Assembly (NCBI GenBank): GCA_021234155.1
Contig: JAJEKV010000571.1
Location: 16,456 to 80,455, forward strand
Source: Isoetes taiwanensis
Lineage: Eukaryota; Streptophyta; Lycopodiopsida; Isoetales; Isoetaceae
DNA length: 64,000 nt
Direction of reading: 5' to 3'
Shown: positions 55,240 through 64,000 of the stretch, in pieces
How the letters are laid out: the number at the start of each line of letters is the position of its first letter
Position numbering within the stretch: position 1 is the stretch's first letter
Notes under the pieces: model-generated
The model's input: only the letters and a program-made list of their open reading frames with translations
What the model was told of the DNA's origin: nothing
Database searches by the model: none
Position numbers and translations under genes: made by a program

Positions 55240-55737
55240 AATATATTAAACCTTTCCATATCCAAATACTGCTGTTGCTGCTGAAAGTTTGATGATTTTG
55301 AGCTCTTCACTGGCAGAAGGTGTTGTGGCTGCTTAGAGTAATCTTCTGCAACCTGCTTGGATTGATGGACCAAAGTAGTAAAACCTAAAGTGCAGAAGTT
55401 TCGAAACTAGGAAAACATTTTAGATTGAAATAAACTTTACCACAATTTTTTGCTTGTTAGGCCAAAGCATGACTTTGCAGCAAACTACGTGCTTTAGAGT
55501 TCTATGCCAGGACATCATTTTAAAATCAGTAAGCAATCTGTCAGCTGCATTGTCAAAACTAGAAAGTCTAGTCCCAATCACAAATTTCACAGCAGGAGCC
55601 TCTAAGCTTTTTAATAGCATGTAGTTTCAATGCTTGACAATATTATGCTGTTGAAATGGCATGGCTGTTTTGTGACATCATCTTCCTTTCTATTTTTATT
55701 ACCATGGAATGACATGAAACACCATCTAAATTCTGTC
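55240..55737 (-). other. possible - strand exon relics
   Basis: Two - strand open segments (55620-55420, LLKSLEAPAVKFVIGTRLSS..., and 55385-55265, Gln-rich SKSSNFQQQQQ) look protein-like but have no recognised domain. Neither has a decisive start. Listed so the stretch is not mistaken for empty. Confidence 0.25.
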
Positions 55738-55960
55738 GGATGGGCATATTTGCCCTTTATTCCAAGATCTGGATCGTACATAGCGATCCTCGTTCATGGG
55801 GTATGCATGTACAAGTTTTTGTATATTGTATATTAAGGTTTGCAAAATACTATAAGGTTTGAGAAAATGTACTTAATGGTGTTAATTTTGTACATGTATT
55901 GTAAATTTTTTGAGGCTGTCACTGCCCTACGTAACCCCCCTGTGTGAATATGCACCCAGC
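55738..55960. repeat. MITE-like unit, left-truncated second copy
   Basis: Sequence from TCGGATGGGCATATTTGCCC to GTGAATATGCACCCA matches 42959-43180 with roughly 90% identity, same orientation. The left inverted repeat is missing, while the right one (GTAACCCCCCTGTGTGAATATGCACCC) is kept. It confirms that the 290-bp unit is dispersed. Confidence 0.88.
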
Positions 55961-55964
55961 GCTT

Positions 55965-56630
55965 TCTTTGTAAGACCATGCTGTGCATAGGAGGCCAAAT
56001 GCATTCCATAATATTGCATCTCAATTTGATACTCTCTCAAATATAGCATTTGCATTATACAAGTGTCCACATTTTGCATATATATTAACAAATACACTAC
56101 CTATGACTGTGTTTAACTCACATTCATCTTTTAGTGAATGAGTCTGTATTTGCTTAGCTTCTGGGAAAGCTGTCTAACTAGCACGCACATTGATAATATT
56201 GAGATAAGTAATCTTATCATGCATCATATCCTCCATTTTCATTTACTGAAAGAGCATAAGGGCTTTCTTTAGGGGTTGCTTCTCACCATAAGCCTTAATC
56301 ATTGTATTCCAAAGCATAAGAACATGATGATGCATCAATTGAAATAAACAACAAGATGCAACAACATGCCCTTGCTAAGCATATTTTGAAAACATGGTGT
56401 TTTATGAATATCACGACCTAGAGTTTATCAAAGGACTGCTAGATCTAAGTACAATATTGGGGGGCAAAACACGCATGCCAAGCACCCCAGCAGTACCCAC
56501 TCTCCCCCCCTTTTTCTTCCTCTATTTTTTTCCCTCCCTTAACCCTAACTTTTGATTTCTTTCCTCGAAATTCGATGGCACCTCTTTTTGCATGCCCTTT
56601 GTTGTGTGGTCGGACTAGGCCAGAACCATG
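55965..56630. other. unassigned spacer
   Basis: AT-rich, with no gene. A pyrimidine tract lies at about 56500-56540 just before the LINE remnant. Confidence 0.4.
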
Positions 56631-56639
56631 ATTTGCCTT

Positions 56640-57850
56640 TTCTTCTTCATCATTGCTACATCTGCATTTCAGTTTTCAATGGCTAGAAACCCTGCATACC
56701 TTTTATTTGAAGAAGAGAACCGGCCAAGCAAGGAAATAGAGCAGGGCACAAGCAAAGGCAAATCTCCTGGACTTGATGGTCTCCCTCCAGAGTTTTACAT
56801 GCAATTTTGGATATCTTGGAAAGGGACATTACCTCTCTAGTCCAAGGCTTTTGCATCCCTCTATTTCTGCTGGTTTCATAACTCTCGTCCCTAAAGTGGA
56901 TAATCCCTCTACCTTTTCAGAATGGAGGCCAATTTCCTTAACCAACTGCACTTACAAGCTTTGTGCCAAGATTATTGCATCTAGAATTCAGTCTTTCCTT
57001 CAAAGAAATATCTGTCTTAAGCAGTCTGCCTTTCTGCCTAATAGATTCATTTTGGACAACTATATAGTTGCCATGGAAGGTTTTGCATTGGAATAAAATC
57101 TCTAACAAAAAATGTATTCTTCTAAAGTTGGATTTTAAGTGATACAATAAAATGGGATTTTCTAAATTTGGCTCTTTTGAAACTTTGATTCCACCCTAAG
57201 CTCATATCTCTTATCCAAGGTCTCAACTCTATGACAAATTCTGTTGTTTTTCTCCAACTAATTTCTTCCAGCTTCCTCGAGGTGTCAGACAAGGATGCCC
57301 TTTGGCTCCTTATCTTTTCCTAGTCATTAGAGTCATTGACCATTTTCAATCTGCTGGCAGAATTGTTGGCCTCAAGTTACCAAATAGCAATGATAGCCTT
57401 ACAATCTCTCAATATGCTGCTTGGATAGATATTGTTGGCCTCAAGTTACCAAATAGCAATAATAGCCTTACAATCTCTCAATATGCTGCTTGGATTTTAG
57501 CACAGATAATATTTCTAGCTTCTTGGATATTCTTGACCAATTTTCTGCTGCATCAAAAGCGCCATAATTGGAGACTGTGATCAAGATTCCATCTTTGATA
57601 TTAAAATTCTTACCACTCTCCAAGCTTCTAAGCTACTTGGAATGCCCTTATCTCTTAATCCTAGTCTCAAGGGTCTGTGGAATCCAATTATTCAAAGAAT
57701 TAGAAGGAAGCTGAACAACTACAGAAATTGCTTGACTTTTGCTGGCAAAACTTTGATTGCAAATTCTGTTTTAGCTGCCTCTCATGTCTACTTTTCATCT
57801 GCCCTTCAAGCACTTTCGTCGGAGGCAGTAGCAGATGTGTAGCTCTTAAT
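56640..57850 (+). pseudogene. L1-type LINE reverse transcriptase remnant
   Basis: Broken pieces of one RT read in order on the + strand. GKSPGLDGLPPEFYMQFW (56757) is the conserved PGxDGxPxEFY block. FITLVPKVDNPSTFSEWRPI and SLTNCTYKLCAKIIASRIQS (56875-56990) form the fingers motif. SAFLPNRFILDNYIVAMEGF, LPRGVRQGCPLAPYLFLV (57273-57320) and the post-RT thumb-like WNPIIQRIRRKLNNYRNCLT...AGKTLIANSVL (57670-57790) follow. Frameshifts lie between blocks, the catalytic YADD is destroyed (QYAAW), and a 66-base stretch around it is tandemly duplicated (57363 and 57429). Dead element. Confidence 0.85.
57363..57495. repeat. 66-bp tandem duplication inside the LINE
   Basis: ATTGTTGGCCTCAAGTTACC...AATATGCTGCTTGGAT occurs twice in a row with about one substitution. 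The copies keep the same frame (IVGLKLPNSN...), so the duplication is recent relative to the element's decay. Confidence 0.92.
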
Positions 57851-57899
57851 GTCAGAACAATTTCTAATTTTCGTGGCCATTGGATCAAAAAATAAAATA

Positions 57900-60800
57900 T
57901 TCAACAGGTCTCATTCAATTGAGCACATGTGGATAGCCTAGGAAGCCAAGAAACGTTGTAGGGAGGTTAGGCAAGCCTGCTTAAAAAACAAGGTGATGCG
58001 CACGGAGGATTGCCCTCCATGGCTGGAGAGTGCAGGGGCTTAAAGCATAGTTCAAAGTCATGGTTTCGACAATCAATTCAAAACCATAACCCTGAACATT
58101 TGGAACAAAATCTATTTATATTTGCTTAATATTCGATCACACAAAAACCCCGTGTATTTCTTTTTGTTCCTAGATGACCGTGGTTGTTAAAAAGACGCTC
58201 ATGAAGGGAGAGGGAGATTGTGTAGCTGATAAGAAAAAAATGGAAGGCATTAAAGACAACGAAATATATGCCAGTGTCAACCAGGTGCACTGTTCCATAT
58301 AACTAGGGTAAAATTTTTGTATGATGTTGACCCCAATATAGCAAAGGTCATGCTAGTTGTATCATTATTCTACACTGCTCTTCCATTGTTAAATTTTATT
58401 TTTTGTACATGGAAACGTGCAAGTGATTGACCATGTATGTGTTGGTCGTCGATCATTTTTCATATGCCAAAGTGGGTTGCAGATGTGTAAACAGAACATT
58501 TGCTATGAGAAGCCTTAAAGCGTATTTTCCTGATTTTATCTGTAAATCTTCCTCTTTGTTGTGCATGTGGTTGACTTGAGATACTTCTTAGGATGACTCA
58601 GAATTGACTGTATTCCAGTGAATATCCTATTATTTCAGTGTCTTCTTGATTGATCCAAGTTAACATTGTCCTTTCTTTGTTTCCTTTTAAGCAGATAATT
58701 ATGCCGACTAGAGCCAATTAATCGCTTTCTTATCTGACTTTGATTTTGAAGGCTGAATTAGATCGAGTTGTGTGTTTTTTTTTTTTTTTTTTTTTTTTGA
58801 GAAGATGATGTTTGATCTGTGCATTTTAAACAACGGAATCAAGGTAGACAATAATCTTAGCTTTTCAAGGATTCGGAATAAGTAATCTTGGTGTCTTAGC
58901 AATGGACTGCGTGAGAGCTAACAATAGGAGTTATTTGGATTCTCATGGCTTGGGCTCCTCATCGATTTGGATTTGGCTTGTCAAGGATGGATCATAGTTC
59001 TCAGGGTAATCTTACTCGCATGGATGGGATTGTATGGGAACGATCTATTTCTAATTGCAATTCCATTCTCCTTTCTCCCTTTTTATTTTCAACCTTATGG
59101 AAGCTCAATATTCTGCAATTCAGCTTTTGACAAACGCTCAATGGACGATAGACTCTATTCCTTGAGCTAGGTTGTGCAAGCAGGGGAGCTGCTTTTGACA
59201 AGACAAGCAATGAAATAAAAATGTATATCCTAGTTCTGTAAGGTCATGTTGGCCTTAGAATCAAATGATAAAACATTTCTAATTTTGATGGATTATTTTT
59301 AAGTAAAATTTGAAAGGAGGTGGTAATTTTAAACTATTTAACGAGTGCATTTCAATATATATGTCTCGACCCGAATGTTAAAAGGTCTAGGCCATCTGTA
59401 CCCACATACAAACTAGCACACCTTGTCAGTTGATACATGTTAGAATGCCTACGCACACATCCAAACCAGCAAGCAACTTCACACACGTATAATCTTATAA
59501 ATGGTTGTTTGATTCATGATTCTCATGTCAGGCTTGGGTACATAATATCTTTTTCGTTTTTACATTTAAACAATGAGTTGCAATCAATGCGGAACAAAAC
59601 TATTTGTCACACCTTCACAAAAAGGAAGTCTAACAAAATAGACCTATTCAATACAGCCAATCAATTATCATAACAATAACAAACGTACATTTCAAAGCTC
59701 ACCAAAACTCATTTGCAACTCGATAATGTTCGCATAGTTTATTCATGCCATATGGCGCTAGCAGCATCAACTGGGTGAAATATCCTAGCTCCCCTATTTT
59801 GATTTATTGTAATCACTTGTTTGGGTTATCAGTATTTCCAAAAAATGCACGTCACATCATTATGAGTCAATTATTTTAATATTTACTATGTGAAGACTCC
59901 AAGTAACAAGTGTTGCTTTGAAGGACAAGGCTATGATTTACAAACCAATTGCGAAATAACTTGAAGAGCTTTTGACACATCATTCGAAATTCCATCCCCA
60001 ATTAATTCCTGCATGGCCCTCCTCATTAGACTATGGTTCACAAATGCAAATTCTTAAAGGAATCAAACAATATTAGTCTTACAATCTCCTTGGGATAGCT
60101 CATATGCTCTCCAGTAATTGTCTCATAAAGGAATATATATCTGCCAGTTTAACCACTAAATGAAAGAATATGGTAAACTAACAGGATATTAATCAGGGCT
60201 GAGAATATAAACCTCTAAGCAAGTTCGCACACAAGATCAGCTGGTGCAGAAGGTAGCACCTGCAAGCTAACCTATCGGCAAAGACATAACTTAAATTGGG
60301 AAGTTACCTCGTCTTCATATGGATTTGAATTCTTCTGGAACCAGAGGCGGCAAAAAATACTGTGACTCATGGTTGGTGAAATGGTGCCAAGCAATGTATG
60401 TACATATTTAACAAAGAGAACAAATAGTTGTGTGACCTTATCAATATTCTCAGGTTCTAGACCATGCTTAAAGCTCTCTTGATAGGAAGAAGCAATCCAA
60501 TAGCAGCTTGAATCGGGTGCATGAACCTGCATCAACCCACCACTTTCAGGGCTTCCATTTTTCTGAAGCTTCATGTAATGTCCTTGCTCCATGAATTGTA
60601 TTCACGTCCCATTTTCTTTCTCCATTTAATTAAAAAGGTGCATTACATCTATGAATTGAAAGAGCTTATGGACCCCTGCTTAAGCTCTAAAATTTATTCA
60701 CCTCCACAAACTCCAGGGCGTTAGATGCTACTGGCTTTGCTCCAAGCAAATAGAGCCTATATCTTCTTTTGTGTATTATATAAGGGAGATGCTAAACCCA

Positions 60801-61400
60801 TGGCATCCCATGGAAACAATCTCACCAATATCTAGCATAATAACAGGGGGTTTTCTTTGTGTTTTTATACATTTTTTTGAATGGTTTTCCTATGATTTGA
60901 TTGTTGTATTCGTCTGCATGTACCAACCGTTGATTTTCTTATTCTCTCAAGCTATTAATTTTCCTAGTTTATGTGCACGGGCCTCTTTAATATATTTAGT
61001 CTCAATTTAAAAAAAAAGCAAAAAATTGTAAACACATGCAGATCTCGACCAGAAGCATTTAGGGTTTTTGTTTTCGCTTAAGCTACAAATGGAACTCCAT
61101 AACCCTATCTCATGTAACCCTCTTCATCTCATCGCATTTGCTGTATGGTAAAACTTGCATTAGAATCCGGCATAGCCATCTGCTCTGGAAGGATTTTCTA
61201 AAGGTTTTAACAGCATTTGCAGACTGCAAAATAAGCTCAAATTTTACTTCCTTCTCCTCTCAATTTGAAGAGCCAGATGTGGGTCAACGTTTTCCGACAA
61301 TGGTAAGCTTCTAGGCCTCTTTTGCTCAGAACATTTTTATGTTAGAACATCTAGTGATCAGGCCGAATGCTACAGAAAAAACTATCCCACAACGGTGAAG
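57900..61400. other. unassigned intergenic DNA
   Basis: No gene could be firmly supported. A run of about 24 T lies at 58777-58798. A - strand frame at 60272-60592 (MEQGHYMKLQKNGSPESGGL..., RLWFQKNSNPYEDE at GAG|GTAACT) looks like an exon with a reasonable donor but no recognised domain. The + strand frame starting 58164 (MTVVVKKTLMKGEGDC) is short and unsupported. Confidence 0.35.
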
Positions 61401-61419
61401 AAAGAACCACAAGAATGGC

Positions 61420-62905
61420 CAGGGAACACAACGGAACAGAATAAAGGAAGGAAGGAAGGAAGGAAGTATATTTTAACGTCCGCGGAGGCCACCTATGAGA
61501 CGGTACATGCAGTACACAAAGCAGATAAAACCACACCAAAAAGACAAATGCTACTATACAATGTGTCCCTACTACTGGGATGAAAAAACCCCCACATGGG
61601 AGGAAAAACCCCGGTAGTAGGCTCACCCGGATCCCTTGTCTGTAAAGGGATTCTCGGCCGGTAGGGAGACTTGCAAAATGTAGGATGCGAGGCGTGCAAT
61701 CATTGGCGATGCAGGCAATTGATCTGTGGTGCTTGAGAGCATCTAAGATCAACATGTGTTGCTCGGATATGCGTATATCGGACACTCTTGCGAGCATGGT
61801 GCTCATCCTCTTGTCGCATGTGGCAACGACGACATATTCTCTCATCTTTGGGGGATTCTCTGCCCTCCATCTGTAGTCCATCGACTGTTTCAATTACGAG
61901 ATGATGGGACCCCGTCCTCCACCGGTGGCAATGGCTCTCCGTTTCTTCATAGATATATGTGCTTTCAAGTACGGTGTGGGCCATGTTCGGTGTTGGATTA
62001 ACTTGCATGTGGTAGTGCCCTTTTTTAGGCTTTGCACAGTGGCTGCATCCCACAGTGGTGGCAAAGCGCTCATTCAGGTGTGCAGCCTGTCCCTGGGCAT
62101 CAGGCATAGCCACAATCTGCTGGTAGTCTATAGACCACGTTGCGAAACACCCCTAACAATTACTCGCCATACCCTCTTCGGTCGTTGTGGCTCTTGTGCC
62201 AATAACAAAGCCCTCGGGAAGGCGTTGTGCATCCATCTTTGGTGACCACATTGGAAATATGCAAGATATGCGTATAGCGGAATGTTGAGGGCGAACCAGT
62301 CTCACATAGCAAAATCGATAAGGCACCGTGTCCTTGATACCTAGGTTGTATGTTAAGAAGGCCTTTTGCACCCTCTCTAGCTTATCCCGGTGTTCTTGCT
62401 AATTCTTTGGACCCCGGACCTCTACCCCATACAACAATCTGAGACCTCGAGCAGTTGTGCTCTATGTGCCTTGATCCACATAGGTCTATTCTATGCTTGA
62501 GCTATTACGCATAGCATACCAAGACTTTCCATCCGTGATGACCCGTCTTTCCAATACGGTCATCCCATAACATGCTAGTGCAAAAGTCGATTCGGATACT
62601 TGAAGGTCCTTACAACATCCACCTTCCGCCCCTCGTAATAGAGAGATCCAGGGATATCATCTTTGCGAGGAGATTTTGCCGGGGAGCTTAGTTTTCTACT
62701 GGGTTCACGCGGTCATTCTGTTATTGTCCACGGAACCCACTTGCATACTCCGGGCTGTATGGGATAGCAAGTCTACATCGTCTGCATAGAGCAATTGCCT
62801 TATACTATATGCCTCTCGTAGCTGCGGGCCACCACCCCCATGTTCTTGCATCCAGGTCTCCAACTTGTCAATGCAGAGACCAAAGCGTTGGAGATACTTG
62901 GGCAT
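61420..62905 (-). pseudogene. LINE fragment with RT YADD motif, copy 2 (inverted)
   Basis: This is the same family as the 26.2-27.4 kb element, on the opposite strand. From 62905 it encodes LQRFGLCIDKLETWMQEHGG and then QLLYADDVDLLSHTARSM, the RT active-site motif with both Asp present. Downstream (62600-62300) are frameshifted equivalents of the RALVEPVLLYGVEIWG region. Next comes TGSHHLVIETVDGLQMEGRE, and then RICRRCHMRQEDEHHA, a Cys/His tail better preserved than in copy 1. It ends at CCTCCGCGGACGTTAAAATA followed by (CTTC)n near 61445. Multiple stops make it inactive. Confidence 0.85.
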
Positions 62906-62909
62906 CCCT

Positions 62910-63473
62910 GTTTGCCCCTATGGTGCTAGCAACTAACGTCACGATCGCGAGGCAATGCGGCCGCGTTAGATTCAAAGCTTAGGATATGAACTCAAGTATA
63001 CCAAGTATATGCTTCTGCCTCTTCCAACCCGCACCTATCACTTCATCTGCAACAGATGCATACATCTATCCCCATCATCCCTATATATATGAATATTTTC
63101 TTGCCAATCTGGACATATCCACTTGTCAAATCGTGCATGCCCTTCATATAGAAAGTTTTCCAACTTGCACGGATAATAGGATGCCCTCATTGTCCTTAAG
63201 TTCGGTTGCCGTTGACTTTGACCGTTGACGATCAACCCAAAACCCTAAGTGGCGGGCGAGGGGTACCAGCGATTTCCGGCGTAGCAACCTCACGGTAGTA
63301 CGCGCCACTTTTCAATTTCGAGCTTTTTCTTTCTTGCATTCAACGCCACTTTGCTTCTCATGAATGCTTGTATGAATCCTCATTAGCCTAGGGGCCAAAA
63401 TGTGGTCACTAATCCCCTTATGTGCTCGAATATCACATGACACACTCTTATGCAATGACCTCATTTTCTAACA
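62910..63473 (-). repeat. 3' LTR of a Ty1/copia element (far end undefined)
   Basis: On the - strand the LTR begins TGTTAGAAAATGAGGTCATT at 63473, immediately after the polypurine tract. Its other end was not located with confidence; it should lie somewhere between about 62950 and 63250, where the copy 2 LINE sequence stops. The second LTR is outside the window. Confidence 0.55.
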
Positions 63474-63486
63474 CTCCTCCTTCATT
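63474..63486 (-). promoter_or_regulatory. polypurine tract of the copia element
   Basis: The - strand reads GCAATGAAGGAGGAG directly before TGTTAGA, the usual arrangement for plus-strand priming beside a 3' LTR. Confidence 0.75.
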
Positions 63487-63499
63487 GCATAAGCAATTA

Positions 63500-64000
63500 A
63501 CCTTTAACCGCTTTTGAAAACTGTAAACTTACTTTCACGGAAGCCCTTTTGTGAAAACATCGCTATTTGTTTGTCCGATTCGATATACATCATTTGGATA
63601 TTGCCCTTTCTTTGCTTGATCTACGATGTAATGCAAGCTTAACTCAATATGTTTAGTTCTCTCATGTTTCAACTGGATTTTTGACTATTGCAATGCAACT
63701 TTGGCTATCGAAAAAGATAGTTGTAGGATTTTATCTGTTTGATATCCAACTCTTCTAGAAGTCTTGAGCCAAATTATTTCTCGGACAAAAGAGATGATTT
63801 TGCATATTAAACCTGGTGAAGATAAGGCTATAGCGGAACATTTCTTGGTTCTCCAACTTATTGTGCCTCCTCAAGAAAAAAATCACATAACCTATAGTAG
63901 ACTTCCTTTTGTTTGATCACCTTCCCAATGCAGATCCGAATAGGCATACATTTCTAGATTATTATCATTGAAAGTTATCCCATAATCTTGAGTTCCTTTC
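63500..64000 (-). pseudogene. Ty1/copia RT tail and RNase H, runs off the window
   Basis: Reading the - strand from the right edge: GTQDYGITFNDNNLEMYAYS followed by DLHWEGDQTKGS, which matches the copia GTxxYGI...L..YSDADWAGD block at the RT/RNase H boundary. Then come GGTISWRTKKCSAIALSS, the segment SQSCIAIVKNPV, and pieces equivalent to HERTKHIELxxHYxxDQxxKG and DVFTKGL near the end. Several frameshifts and stops interrupt it. Gag, protease, integrase and most of RT would lie beyond 64000. Confidence 0.85.

Noticed and set aside
1-64000. tRNA, rRNA or other structured RNA genes
   Set aside because: None was recognised by eye. The one tRNA-related match (31048-31059) is a retrotransposon primer-binding site, not a gene. 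A covariance-model scan would be decisive.

Overview
This window is plant nuclear DNA: intron-containing genes with GT-AG splice sites, no operons, AT-rich intergenic DNA, and many decayed plant-type LTR and non-LTR retroelements. Two genes look intact, both on the + strand: a BAHD acyltransferase (21352-22859) and a PP2C-type protein phosphatase (37386-39713). The low density of intact genes and the many old, diverged repeats suggest a large vascular-plant genome. A gymnosperm is my best guess and a fern is not excluded; nothing here fixes the species.

Layout. 1-9.4 kb holds low-complexity tandem repeats and unassigned DNA. 9.43-10.31 kb is a four-copy minisatellite of about 205-219 bp per unit. 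10.6-20.3 kb is a mobile-element-like district. It holds two separate Ulp1/C48 cysteine-protease modules on the - strand, each with its His, Asp and Cys positions recoverable across in-frame splices, a MULE-transposase-like fragment (+), and a small two-exon - strand gene with a TATA box. Four repeat systems lie among them: a tandem pair of covarying hairpins at 13 kb, a 26-bp perfect-type hairpin at 14.1 kb inside an ACCACATATGGC-type array, and two arrays of GGTGATCCCGG palindromes that bracket the second Ulp1 gene.

21-40 kb holds the BAHD gene, a LINE 3' fragment (26.2-27.4 kb), a Ty3-type gag remnant, a short non-autonomous LTR retrotransposon with PBS and PPT (29.9-32.1 kb), a tandem ladder of Ty3 3'-end/LTR junctions (32.1-32.8 kb), and the PP2C gene. 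40-56 kb holds a 1.46-kb element with 87-bp, ~97% identical terminal inverted repeats and a (CTATT)16 microsatellite, and fragments of host genes: an FCP1/NLI-like phosphatase with an altered catalytic motif, an RNA polymerase I subunit RPA12 pseudogene, and one exon of an S1-domain, ZCCHC17-like protein. 56.6-64 kb holds an L1-type LINE remnant, a second copy of the 26-kb LINE in inverted orientation with a YADD reverse-transcriptase motif, and the 3' end of a Ty1/copia element with PPT and LTR start that runs off the right edge.

The host genes appear unrelated to each other. The most unusual material is the 13-20.9 kb cluster of palindromic repeats and Ulp1/MULE modules, and the 41.8-43.3 kb long-TIR element.
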